Positions 19,301 to 26,621 of a stretch of DNA of 64,000 nt are shown piece by piece; positions within the stretch are counted from its first letter, which is position 1, and each line of letters starts with the position of its first letter. This DNA is from Chitinophaga sp. YR627 (lineage in GTDB: Bacteria > Bacteroidota > Bacteroidia > Chitinophagales > Chitinophagaceae): positions 248,001 to 312,000 of the forward strand of contig NZ_FOUX01000001.1 of NCBI RefSeq assembly GCF_900114995.1. The letters are read 5' to 3'. Both the position numbers and the translations under genes were made by a program. Under the pieces are notes generated by a model. The model was not told the DNA's origin. It made no database searches and saw only the letters and a list, made by a program, of their open reading frames with translations.

Positions 19301-20495
19301 TGTGACGGGTAGTATAAAGGGCAAACCGAATAAACAGTCGGTGAAAGTGAAGGCGCTCCGAACACCGGGTGATGATAAAGATAAAGGTGATGATAAGGAA
19401 AAGCAGAAAAAGCTGGATCTTGCGATACAGGATCTGAAGAAGATCGATACTACAACCGCAGCCGATGGTAAATTAAATGATGATGAAGCCAAAACGGTTG
19501 CTGAGAAAGCACAACAGAAACATACGGATGTATTTAAGTCTGTCAAGGCAATAGATGCCGGTAAGAACTGGAATTATCAGTATATTCAGAAGGCGGAAAA
19601 TCCTGTGAAGGGTAGCGGGCATGAAGAACTTGATCCGAAGATCAAGAAAATGGTACACAGGGAGTTTACTGCGGAGCAAGCGAAGGCACTATTAGATCAG
19701 GTAAATGGCATTGTTGGCGTTCCTGCTATCATTGACAATATATTTACCTCAAGTAAGAAGCAGAAGTCCCTGGTTAAGTTCCTCAAAGATGTAGTAGATA
19801 TAGCACATCAGAGTAACCCTTCCCCTAAGTCCGGTTTACCGGCGCAAACCGGGTTGAAAAATGGTTTCAGGATTCACTGTAACGGTCCGGCGAATGGGTT
19901 ACTTACTTTTACCTATGTAGGTTTTTATGGTAAAGGTGATGCTGTGAATGTGGGAGAGACGCCGATACGCAGAGGTGCATTCAATAAGGCTGATGTGAAG
20001 AATAAACAGTTGTTCCTCGATCTCCTTATATTGAGTAAGGTAGGTGAAGCAGGCGTAAAAGGCGTAGGAAGTGTGATGTTCGAACTGGCAGTGAAGTTAT
20101 TTAAGAATGACTTCACGGAAATCAGGTCACAATGGGTTTCCAATGACAGGATCTACACCAATAAATTTGCCTGGTCCGACAACCTGAGAGATTTCATCAA
20201 CGCGCTGAAGACGGACAAGGGGAATACCAAAAAAGCGGCCCAGGCTACCTGGTCTTATGCGCAGGCCAAAAAGCAGGGATACGGCACTGTAAAGGACGTT
20301 AAGCTCAGATTCGGTAATCTCGAACATTTCAAAGAACTTGCGAGAGTGAGACCAATGGATTTTACCGGACCGGCGAAACCAGGAGAAATGTTCCCTCCAC
20401 CTTTGAAAATAGACGAGATCAGGATTCCGGCATATCCTGAGAATATTATACAGGTTGATGCCATTTTTATAGAAACTACAGAAGGAGATAAATAA
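16371..20495 (+). CDS. DUF4157 (eCIS core) domain protein, candidate injected cargo
   Basis: 1374 aa, no signal peptide. Residues 45-75 contain 'PFFVQRKLTIGKPDDHYEKQ' and 'ADQVADKVVQRM', a module shared with the second DUF4157 protein of the cluster. DUF4157 spans about 165-255 ('IGADFSGVRVHTG', 'AQAFTHGNDIYF') and ends in HELTH at 246-250, the zinc-binding HExxH signature. Residues about 315-850 are beta-rich and glycine-rich. A Gly/Ala/Pro/Lys linker (about 850-921) precedes a mixed alpha/beta C-terminal region (about 925-1374) that I cannot assign. Short (V/I)Q(R/K)K-type motifs recur through the N-terminal third. DUF4157 proteins are repeatedly found in eCIS loci and are proposed effectors; whether the C-terminus is toxic is inference. 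The next gene starts 5 nt downstream. Confidence 0.75.
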   Translation: MIKATDNKSKTAKTRQQPAGGSFFNKEKGADSAFLGETAASEEPFFVQRKLTIGKPDDHYEKQADQVADKVVQRMSQPAPVQAKTATPSPVSTVPSGSVPVSAAQSAMIQQKEQEKKEEDIQTDEKKLQRKPIFDSMGDPPDDIQKKETTQAPAPAADAKASDGSHLEQRLQGTKGAGSPLASETRSAMESAIGADFSGVRVHTGREAAELSNDLQAQAFTHGNDIYFNENKFDESSSTGRHLLAHELTHTVQQGASVQRKATPESGELKEEAPVAKDAASEVQQKADPVLAADNMTIQRAPAKPGAAAPAAASGEVVNIAAGKFNPSAALQESIRAAGRKGLDVNVSAGKIAGAGVMKVREKDGVMESLKNAYLPLNMPMFSAANPVLAVRLASGEISGFGTIGQSNAPEAIPQWLRKNGKAIGWLTGIDVENVLSKATNTFENGNFTFTLNGIKVKVGGFASATMDLGFTNMQPSAHVVAEMDIHGMAKGNLDITMAEDKMSGEGAFGVSFKGFSGEVAAKFQEGVLDVKGMVQYAGDKLSGSLMLVMTDKKTADNFAVTQLGGAPAAEAAPPAEVPAAAPGKGPRGMAGVGTLTFNLTEWFAGSVNVIVDGKGCVTVVGKIAPPKEIILFQQRDYSKELFKMEARAAYGLPVIGNVFVFANMALIAMAKVGPAKIYNIEVEGTYSNNPDIAKSITLSGSLNMSAYAGLRLRAEGGAGLELLGHDLKVGVGVNADAGVKGYVDARPTIGYRDPGEFFFKGHMEIAAQPFLGLSGDLFVEVDSPWWSPLPDKKWTWPIGALEYPLPGEFGIGADMEYVLGSGKVPEVTFSEAKFDGAKFMTDLVDDHVPPKSGAGGKEKQGKFTDGGGAGAAPAAGAPPPAAAGGKPGAPGGKPGAGAAPGKGGAGGGKGPGKDKGADKADPDQMKNFAAAMQKVKALESHKAMTRAEITTAVEGIKKQHNTPGITIAPQGNDLWIVTGSIKGKPNKQSVKVKALRTPGDDKDKGDDKEKQKKLDLAIQDLKKIDTTTAADGKLNDDEAKTVAEKAQQKHTDVFKSVKAIDAGKNWNYQYIQKAENPVKGSGHEELDPKIKKMVHREFTAEQAKALLDQVNGIVGVPAIIDNIFTSSKKQKSLVKFLKDVVDIAHQSNPSPKSGLPAQTGLKNGFRIHCNGPANGLLTFTYVGFYGKGDAVNVGETPIRRGAFNKADVKNKQLFLDLLILSKVGEAGVKGVGSVMFELAVKLFKNDFTEIRSQWVSNDRIYTNKFAWSDNLRDFINALKTDKGNTKKAAQATWSYAQAKKQGYGTVKDVKLRFGNLEHFKELARVRPMDFTGPAKPGEMFPPPLKIDEIRIPAYPENIIQVDAIFIETTEGDK

Positions 20496-20500
20496 CAATA

Positions 20501-21121
20501 ATGATGAAAGAGGTATATACCTGTTCCGCCCACGATGAGAGTATAATTATGATCTATGACCAGGATCCGCTGTTTGACGCGGTATCGGACATATTGGAGG
20601 ATACATATGGTATTGAAAAAGAGAAATTCGGAACCAGTGATATTATGCTGAAGGGAGATGAAGTATCCCTGATGAAATTGCCACTGGAACAGTTGATGAA
20701 AGAGAAGCTGGCAGTACATGTACCTATCGGGGAATCTAATCAGCGGGTGACAGTGTTTGGACAGCAGTATGCGCTGAACACCCGCGACGATGAACATATG
20801 ACCATCTATTCTCTGAAAATGTTGCTGGATATGATTGAGGCTGAAATCGCTGCCGGAGGCCCTGTCTGGTTTTATAATATCGCATTTGCAAATGAAACAG
20901 ACCCTTATATATTGGGTGTCATTAAACCAGCGGAGGACGGTATTACAGCTGATGCTGCATTTGCACAATTCCGCGAATCGGAGGAAGCGCTTACTGCGGA
21001 TCAATTCAAAGAACGCCTGCAGGCGCTGAAGATACAGGGCTTTATCAATGATAGAAAAGCGGGTGAGGATGATCCGTTGTTGTATCCATCTGAAAAGACG
21101 TTGAAAGTGCAGACGATTTAA
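20501..21121 (+). CDS. Unknown 206-aa protein, possible cargo partner (immunity, chaperone or adaptor)
   Basis: I do not recognise this family. It is acidic and soluble, with no signal peptide, membrane segment or cysteine-rich motif. The sequence alternates short strands and helices ('VTVFGQQYALNTRDDEHM', 'TIYSLKMLLDMIEAEIAAG', 'LTADQFKERLQALKIQGF'). It begins 5 nt after the large DUF4157 gene and ends 27 nt before the ParA-like gene, so it is almost surely co-translated with the cargo candidate. Such spacing is typical of toxin-immunity or cargo-chaperone pairs, but nothing in the sequence proves either. Two ATG codons occur in tandem (20501 and 20504) and either could be used. Confidence 0.6.
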   Translation: MMKEVYTCSAHDESIIMIYDQDPLFDAVSDILEDTYGIEKEKFGTSDIMLKGDEVSLMKLPLEQLMKEKLAVHVPIGESNQRVTVFGQQYALNTRDDEHMTIYSLKMLLDMIEAEIAAGGPVWFYNIAFANETDPYILGVIKPAEDGITADAAFAQFRESEEALTADQFKERLQALKIQGFINDRKAGEDDPLLYPSEKTLKVQTI

Positions 21122-21148
21122 TCATTATTACCCCTTTAATTACACCCC

Positions 21149-21928
21149 ATGATCGTTCTATCCATTGCTATACAAAAAGGTGGTTCGGGCAAAACAACCA
21201 CGGCCCTGAACCTGGCCGCTGCATTCCAGCGAATGGGACAGAACGTACTGCTCATTGACCTCGATCCGCAGGCTAATCTGACGCAATCATTGGGTATTGC
21301 AGATGATTCAGACCTGAGTATATATGAACTGCTGAAACAGGCTGCTTCCGGAGAACTGACAGACGTACACCAGGCCATTGTGGAAACAGGCATATTACCG
21401 CTTATTCCGGCTAATCTGGAACTGGCCAGCGCTGAGCTGGAACTGGTCAGTATGTATGGAAGAGAACAGTTGCTGAACCAGATACTTACCCAGCTGGAAG
21501 ATACGTATGATATGGTGGTGATTGATTGTCCGCCGGCAGTAGGTATGCTGACCGTCAATGCGCTCACTGCCAGTAACTATGTCCTGATGCCTTTGCAGGC
21601 AGAATTTCTGCCTTTTAAAGGAGTGCAGCGTTTTGTAAAAAATGTGCACCTGATTAAAAAGCAGCTGAATAAAAAGCTGGAGATACTCGGTATCATATTG
21701 ACGAAGTATGACGAACATAAGAGCATGCACCGTCAGATCAGGACACAGTTGCAGGAACTCTATCCCGGTTGGGTACTGGAAGCTAATATTCGCAGTAATA
21801 TCTCCCTGGCAAAAGCGCAGGAACAATCAAAAGATATTTTCACATTTGATCATAATGCCAATGGCGCGAAGGATTATCATGCCCTGGCAACTGAAATAAA
21901 AGAACGCCTTTTAACGGTGGTTGAATAA
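21149..21928 (+). CDS. ParA/MinD-type ATPase (orphan, in eCIS cluster)
   Basis: 259 aa. It has the deviant Walker A motif KGGSGKTT at residues 10-17 with the signature lysine (K10), the A' motif 'LLIDLDPQANLTQSLG', and the Walker B-like 'MVVIDCPPAVG'. The full-length architecture matches the chromosomal/plasmid ParA (Soj) group, which forms ATP-bound dimers on DNA or membrane and positions cargo. No ParB gene or parS-like repeat is visible next to it. It sits between two cargo-type genes in the eCIS operon with gaps of 27 and 26 nt, so it is probably expressed with the particle. A role in positioning or partitioning eCIS particles is inference, by analogy with ParA-type positioning of carboxysomes (McdA) and chemosensory clusters (PpfA). 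Confidence 0.85.
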   Translation: MIVLSIAIQKGGSGKTTTALNLAAAFQRMGQNVLLIDLDPQANLTQSLGIADDSDLSIYELLKQAASGELTDVHQAIVETGILPLIPANLELASAELELVSMYGREQLLNQILTQLEDTYDMVVIDCPPAVGMLTVNALTASNYVLMPLQAEFLPFKGVQRFVKNVHLIKKQLNKKLEILGIILTKYDEHKSMHRQIRTQLQELYPGWVLEANIRSNISLAKAQEQSKDIFTFDHNANGAKDYHALATEIKERLLTVVE

Positions 21929-21954
21929 TACCCCGTTTACTTAAATCGATAGAT

Positions 21955-23538
21955 ATGAAAACGAACAGTCGTCGCTATCGGAGACACCGTAACCCCGAAA
22001 ATACAGATACGAAGGAAGCTCCTTTCTTCAGTCCCACTCAGAAAGTATTGCAGAGCAAGGAAGACGCTTTCTTTCAACCGAAGCTGTCCGTAGGACAGCC
22101 GGGAGATAAATTTGAAAGAGAGGCAGATGCTGTGGCAGATAAAGTGGTCAACCGCCAGTCTGCCAAAGGCAATGCCGTACAACGTAAAGAAATCTCCTCC
22201 GTACAGGCTAAATCTGAGCCGAAGGAAGAAGAAAAGAAAGTGCAGAAGCAGGAAGATAAGGATGAGAAAGTACAGAAAAAAGACGCAAAAGAAGAGAAGA
22301 AACCGGAGCTGAACGCCCCCAGAAAAGAGGAGGAAAAGCCTGTACAGAAGAAAGGCAAAGAAGAAGAAAAGAAGATGCCTGCGCCTGGGAAAAAAGAGGA
22401 AGAGAAACCTGTGCAGAAGAAAGGCAAAGAAGAGGAGAAGAAAGCGCCTGCACCGGAGAAAAAAGAAGAGGAGAAACCAGTACAAAAGAAAGAAGAACAG
22501 GAGAAGAAACCTGCTGCCGATGAGGTGCTCAAAGAAGAGAAAGAAGACGATAAGAAAGGTGGAAAGCCTGCTGTGATGGCGAAAGAAAGTAACTCCCGCG
22601 GTATGGAAGATGGTGGCGAACAACTGGGGCAGCGTTTAAGCGAGCAACGTGGGAACGGTGTGCCACTTTCTCCTGATGTTAAAAGAGAGATGAGTCAGGC
22701 GATCGGTGCTGACTTTGGTAATGTGCGTGTACATACTGGGGATAAGGCTACTGAACTGAGTTCGGAACTGGGCGCACAGGCCTTTACACATGGTAATGAC
22801 GTTTACTTCAATAGCGGAAAATATGATCCTTCCACCGCCGGTGGCAAACACCTGCTGGCGCATGAACTGACACATGTGGTGCAGCAGGGCGCTGCGCCAG
22901 CGATGGACAATAAGAAAGGTGCACCTGCCGCCGGACATAGTACACCGGGTGTACAAAAGGAAACGTCTACTCCTTTACCGGAAGGCGTAAAAGCAGACGA
23001 GGTCTCAGAGGTTGCTAAATTCCCCATCGGTGATTTCAGCGTGGAAGTTAAACCCGATAGAAAAGCCACCAAGGAAGAGAATGTTGCTGCTGACCATGCG
23101 GAAACAAAGGGGAATATTGCGGCCTATGTTTCCTATGAGACAGACAGTAAAAAGAGAGTTACAAAAGTCACTATCTCTAAGACACTGATCATTGAGACCA
23201 TCTATGGCGCTGACGCCACTTCGAAGAGTGATTCAGGTTATGGCCGTGGTCACATCAAGTCAGATAAGGATAAAGGAAATAAATCGCTGGGCTTCCATGA
23301 AGGTAACCATGGTGTCGATTTCATGGAGTATGTGAAGACGCATCCTTTCCCGGAAATTGTGATCAGGAAGCCGGTGAGTCAGGCAAAGTTCGAACAGTTA
23401 CAGGCTGCATGGAAGTTACAACATGAAGCTTACGTGAAAGATATGGAGGCGGTCAGCAAGAAGAAAACAGATGATGTGACTGATCCGCCAGCTCCTGCTC
23501 CGGCGCCTGCACCTGCACCGGAAGCTCCCAGACAATAA
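21955..23538 (+). CDS. DUF4157 protein with second HExxH motif, candidate metallopeptidase cargo
   Basis: 527 aa, no signal peptide. The N-terminal module 'AFFQPKLSVGQPGDKFERE' plus 'ADAVADKVVNR' matches the one in the 1374-aa protein. Residues about 75-200 are Lys/Glu/Gln-rich low complexity with a 23-aa tandem repeat (units at 22327, 22396 and a partial at 22465). DUF4157 follows ('IGADFGNVRVHTG', HELTH at 303-307). The C-terminal domain (about 345-500) contains a second zinc-type motif, HEGNH at 448-452, in the context 'LGFHEGNHGVDF', and the protein ends in an Ala/Pro tail. A peptidase activity for the C-terminal domain is suggested by HExxH alone. Position between ParA and the AAA+ ATPase ties it to the injection system. 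Confidence 0.75.
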   Translation: MKTNSRRYRRHRNPENTDTKEAPFFSPTQKVLQSKEDAFFQPKLSVGQPGDKFEREADAVADKVVNRQSAKGNAVQRKEISSVQAKSEPKEEEKKVQKQEDKDEKVQKKDAKEEKKPELNAPRKEEEKPVQKKGKEEEKKMPAPGKKEEEKPVQKKGKEEEKKAPAPEKKEEEKPVQKKEEQEKKPAADEVLKEEKEDDKKGGKPAVMAKESNSRGMEDGGEQLGQRLSEQRGNGVPLSPDVKREMSQAIGADFGNVRVHTGDKATELSSELGAQAFTHGNDVYFNSGKYDPSTAGGKHLLAHELTHVVQQGAAPAMDNKKGAPAAGHSTPGVQKETSTPLPEGVKADEVSEVAKFPIGDFSVEVKPDRKATKEENVAADHAETKGNIAAYVSYETDSKKRVTKVTISKTLIIETIYGADATSKSDSGYGRGHIKSDKDKGNKSLGFHEGNHGVDFMEYVKTHPFPEIVIRKPVSQAKFEQLQAAWKLQHEAYVKDMEAVSKKKTDDVTDPPAPAPAPAPAPEAPRQ

Positions 23539-23583
23539 TCCGCAGTCCTGCTGCCGGCAATGAATAAGCAGTTTTAATATACT

Positions 23584-24963
23584 ATGATCGATAACCAAAA
23601 GAATGCAAACGTCCTGCAGGCGTATTTATCCTGGCTGCAGGAGGAAATGAAGAAAAGGCTGGGCCAGTATTTCGGTCCGGATAACAATGTTGTTCCTGTT
23701 ATACCCACTCCTGATGCTGCACCCGGCGCTTCCTGGCCGGATGCGCCTATCGTCAGGTTTATCAATGACAATCAGCTGGATAAGGAATCACAGTTATTGC
23801 TGATCATGGCGCTTGCGCCGCATGTTAATGCGGTATTTTTTGAGCATGTCATCAATGAATACCTGGTAGACAAAGGTGATTTCCCACTGATAGGTTGTGT
23901 GAAAGGCACACAGTTCCGCGGATTACTCCCGACAGGCGATACCTTTTTGTTCCTGCTGGCGGGTGCTGATCTGTCAGCACGTATTGATAAAATGCGTTAC
24001 TTCAGCGAGTCGCATGTGTTTGCGCAGCGTCATGTGTTGTGGCTGGAGAAGCCGGAAGAAGGGGAACCCGCCATGAGTGGCAGGATCGTATTGTCACAGG
24101 AATTTATTGATCTGTTCCTGACGGGATCTTATGCGAAACCGCGCTTTGGCAATGATTTTCCGGCGGAAAGTATTACGACACCGCTGGACTGGTCTGACCT
24201 TGTACTGAATGCACAGACCATGGAGCAGTTGCAGGAGTTGAAGAAATGGCTGCGGCTGAAAGATAAATTACGCGCTACCAATAAACGGTTAAAACCTGGT
24301 TACAGGGCATTGTTCTATGGTCCTCCGGGCACTGGTAAAACCCTGTCTGCCTGTCTGCTTGGTAAGCGTGATCCTGCGGAAGATCCGGATGGTTTACCGG
24401 ATGACCTGGATGTATTCCGTATTGACCTGTCCCTGGTGGTGTCTAAATTCATCGGGGAGACAGAGAAGAATCTCTCCAGTCTCTTTGACAGAGCAGAACA
24501 CAAGAACTGGATCCTTTTCTTTGATGAGGCAGATGCTTTATTCGGAAAGCGTACCAACATCCGGGATGCGCACGATAAATATGCCAATCAGGAGATCGCT
24601 TATCTGTTGCAGCGGATAGAAAACTATAACGGACTGGTGATACTGGCATCCAATTTTAAGAATAATATTGACCCCGCCTTCTCCCGCCGTTTTCAGTCTA
24701 TCATACAATTCCCGATGCCTAATCAGGCGGAACGTCTGCAACTCTGGAAGATGATCCTGCCGGATCATATGATGCAGAAGGAGGGCATACTGGAGAAACT
24801 TGCGGCTACGCATGAGATTTCCGGTGCGTCGATCATTAATGTGGCACAGTATTGTTTTCTGAAGAATATGCAGCCGGGAGGGGAGATCTTGCCGATATCG
24901 GCAGTGGATGTGGAAGAAGGGCTGGTGAGGGAATTTAATAAAGAGGGTAAGATTTATAAATAG
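23584..24963 (+). CDS. AAA+ ATPase, Afp15-like eCIS component
   Basis: 459 aa. The C-terminal AAA+ core has Walker A GPPGTGKT at 246-253, Walker B ILFFDE at 310-315, a sensor-1 segment 'LVILASNFKNNIDPAF' and arginine-finger region 'SRRFQSIIQF'. The N-terminal 200 residues are the family-specific domain. AAA+ proteins of this type are a conserved member of eCIS loci (Afp15 and relatives), where they are thought to act in particle assembly or cargo handling rather than sheath recycling. It is the last gene of the cluster; a 57-nt gap and a change of gene content follow. Confidence 0.85.
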   Translation: MIDNQKNANVLQAYLSWLQEEMKKRLGQYFGPDNNVVPVIPTPDAAPGASWPDAPIVRFINDNQLDKESQLLLIMALAPHVNAVFFEHVINEYLVDKGDFPLIGCVKGTQFRGLLPTGDTFLFLLAGADLSARIDKMRYFSESHVFAQRHVLWLEKPEEGEPAMSGRIVLSQEFIDLFLTGSYAKPRFGNDFPAESITTPLDWSDLVLNAQTMEQLQELKKWLRLKDKLRATNKRLKPGYRALFYGPPGTGKTLSACLLGKRDPAEDPDGLPDDLDVFRIDLSLVVSKFIGETEKNLSSLFDRAEHKNWILFFDEADALFGKRTNIRDAHDKYANQEIAYLLQRIENYNGLVILASNFKNNIDPAFSRRFQSIIQFPMPNQAERLQLWKMILPDHMMQKEGILEKLAATHEISGASIINVAQYCFLKNMQPGGEILPISAVDVEEGLVREFNKEGKIYK

Positions 24964-25020
24964 TTTTTGGCTAATTTGACTGCGCTAAAGGTGGTCATGT
25001 TTATCAGCTAAAATCTATAT

Positions 25021-26580
25021 ATGAAGCGTGTATTTCTGCTTATGTCATTCTGCTGTGTGCTGGTATCTGTTACCGTACACGGACAGCAAAAGAAATTGCC
25101 CCGTATCGCTATTGCGGGCCTGGGTATTGAATCCAGTACTTTTTCTCCTGCTTTAACAAACGAAGAAGCCTTTCACGCCCGATATGCGGCGGAGGTGTTC
25201 AACGCCTATCCTTTTTTTGGCGTAGACTCTCCGCTGAGAAGCCGCGCGGTATGGGTACCGGCTATTGTCGGTAAGTCCCTGCCGGGTGGAGCGGTGACGA
25301 GGGAAGCGTATGAGTCCCTGGTGAATAAGACACTGGACTCTCTGAAAAAACATGCGCCTTACGACGGATTGTTCTTTGATATACATGGCGCGATGAGTGT
25401 AGTGGGACTGGAAGATCCGGAGGGTGACTTTATTACCAGGATCCGGAAGGCGATTGGTACCAAAACGATCATTTCCACTTCCATGGACCTGCATGGTAAT
25501 GTATCCTGGCGCCTGGCGGCAAATACTGACCTGATCACCTGTTACCGGATGGCGCCACATGAGGATGCCATGGAAACAAAAGAACGGGCGGTACGTAACC
25601 TGCTGGATCGTATAGAGAGTGGCAAGGGAAAACCGGCATTTAAAGCCTGGATCCCGATCCCGGTTCTCCTGCCGGGGGAAAAGACCAGTACCCGTATAGA
25701 ACCCGCTAAAACGGTCTATAAAGCAGTAGCGCCTGCCGCTTCACAGCCAGGTGTCGTAGATGCCGCTATCTGGGTAGGATATGCCTGGGCAGACGAACCG
25801 CGTAACCATGCGGTGGTAATGGTGACGGGTGATGATAAACAAAAGGTATCTGCTACGGCAGAGCAGCTGGCCAAAAGCTTCTGGGATGCGCGTAATGCCT
25901 ATGCTTTCGTAGCCCCGACAGATAACCTGAAAGGTAGTCTGGACAAAGCGATCGCCAGCAGCAAACATCCTTTCTTTATCAGCGATTCGGGCGATAACCC
26001 TACCGCAGGTGGTGCAGGAGACGTGACCTGGACCCTGACGGAGATCCTCGCACGAAAAGAGTTTCAGTCCGCAAATGGCCCTTCACTGATCTATGCTTCC
26101 ATTCCCGGTCCGGAGCTGGTGGAAAAAGCGATCGCTGCCGGTGTTGGCGGACATGTAGATGGCTATGCCGGCGCAGCCGTAGATGCGCGTTATGCACCTC
26201 CTGTACGACTGAACGGTACTGTGGAGTCAATTGAAAAGGGAGACAAAGATGCGGTAGTAGAAGTGGTGGTGAAAGTAGGCAGTGTGCACGTCATCGTTAC
26301 GCAGAAACGTAAGCCTTATCATAAAGAGAAAGATTTTACCAGACTGGGGCTCAATCCCCGGCAGTCAGATATCGTTGTGGTAAAGATCGGTTACCTGGAA
26401 CCGGAATTGTATGCGATGAGAGCGGACTGGATCCTGGCGCTTACGCCGGGAGGAGTGGACCAGGACCTGGAACGCCTGCCGTATAAACGGATCAACCGCC
26501 CGATGTTCCCGCTGGACAAAGACATGAAAGAACCGGATCTTTCCGCTCAGCTGGTACCGCTGTCAGATAAGCAAAAGTAA
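25021..26580 (+). CDS. M81 family metallopeptidase (MlrC/microcystinase-like), exported
   Basis: 519 aa with an N-terminal signal peptide (MKRVFLLMSFCCVLVSVTVHG). The N-terminal half matches peptidase family M81: 'GLGIESSTFSP', DIHGAM at 120-125, DLHGN at 156-160 and 'YRMAPHEDAMETKERA', which supply candidate zinc ligands. The C-terminal half carries the MlrC C-terminal region ('FISDSGDNPTAGGAGDVTW', 'DIVVVKIGYLEPELYAM'). Members include MlrC, which degrades linearised microcystin, but most are of unknown substrate. The signal peptide places it in the periplasm or beyond. It lies 57 nt after the eCIS operon and could be read through from it, but the function looks unrelated. Confidence 0.85.
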   Translation: MKRVFLLMSFCCVLVSVTVHGQQKKLPRIAIAGLGIESSTFSPALTNEEAFHARYAAEVFNAYPFFGVDSPLRSRAVWVPAIVGKSLPGGAVTREAYESLVNKTLDSLKKHAPYDGLFFDIHGAMSVVGLEDPEGDFITRIRKAIGTKTIISTSMDLHGNVSWRLAANTDLITCYRMAPHEDAMETKERAVRNLLDRIESGKGKPAFKAWIPIPVLLPGEKTSTRIEPAKTVYKAVAPAASQPGVVDAAIWVGYAWADEPRNHAVVMVTGDDKQKVSATAEQLAKSFWDARNAYAFVAPTDNLKGSLDKAIASSKHPFFISDSGDNPTAGGAGDVTWTLTEILARKEFQSANGPSLIYASIPGPELVEKAIAAGVGGHVDGYAGAAVDARYAPPVRLNGTVESIEKGDKDAVVEVVVKVGSVHVIVTQKRKPYHKEKDFTRLGLNPRQSDIVVVKIGYLEPELYAMRADWILALTPGGVDQDLERLPYKRINRPMFPLDKDMKEPDLSAQLVPLSDKQK

Positions 26581-26590
26581 TTGATACAGA

Positions 26591-26620
26591 AAGGCTTCCA
26601 TCAGCAATGGAAGCCTTTTT
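26591..26620. terminator. Bidirectional intrinsic terminator between convergent genes
   Basis: An 11-bp perfect stem (26591-26601 with 26607-26617) and a 5-nt loop, followed by a T run on the + strand and a weaker T-rich tract on the - strand. It lies just after the M81 gene stop and just before the stop of the convergent small gene, so it can serve both. Confidence 0.85.
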
Positions 26621-26621
26621 A

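Noticed and set aside
21149-21928. Prophage or plasmid insertion marked by the ParA gene
   Set aside because: No integrase, replication gene, att-like repeat or tRNA is visible, and flanking gaps are as tight as in the rest of the operon.
21937-22623. Leu/Phe-rich - strand frame opposite the Lys/Glu repeat of the 527-aa protein
   Set aside because: The run of Phe and Leu is simply the reverse complement of AAG/GAA/GAG codons; it is not a membrane protein gene.
24964-25020. Separate promoter for the M81 gene
   Set aside because: CTAATTTG near 24972 lacks the full consensus, so read-through from the eCIS operon cannot be excluded or confirmed.
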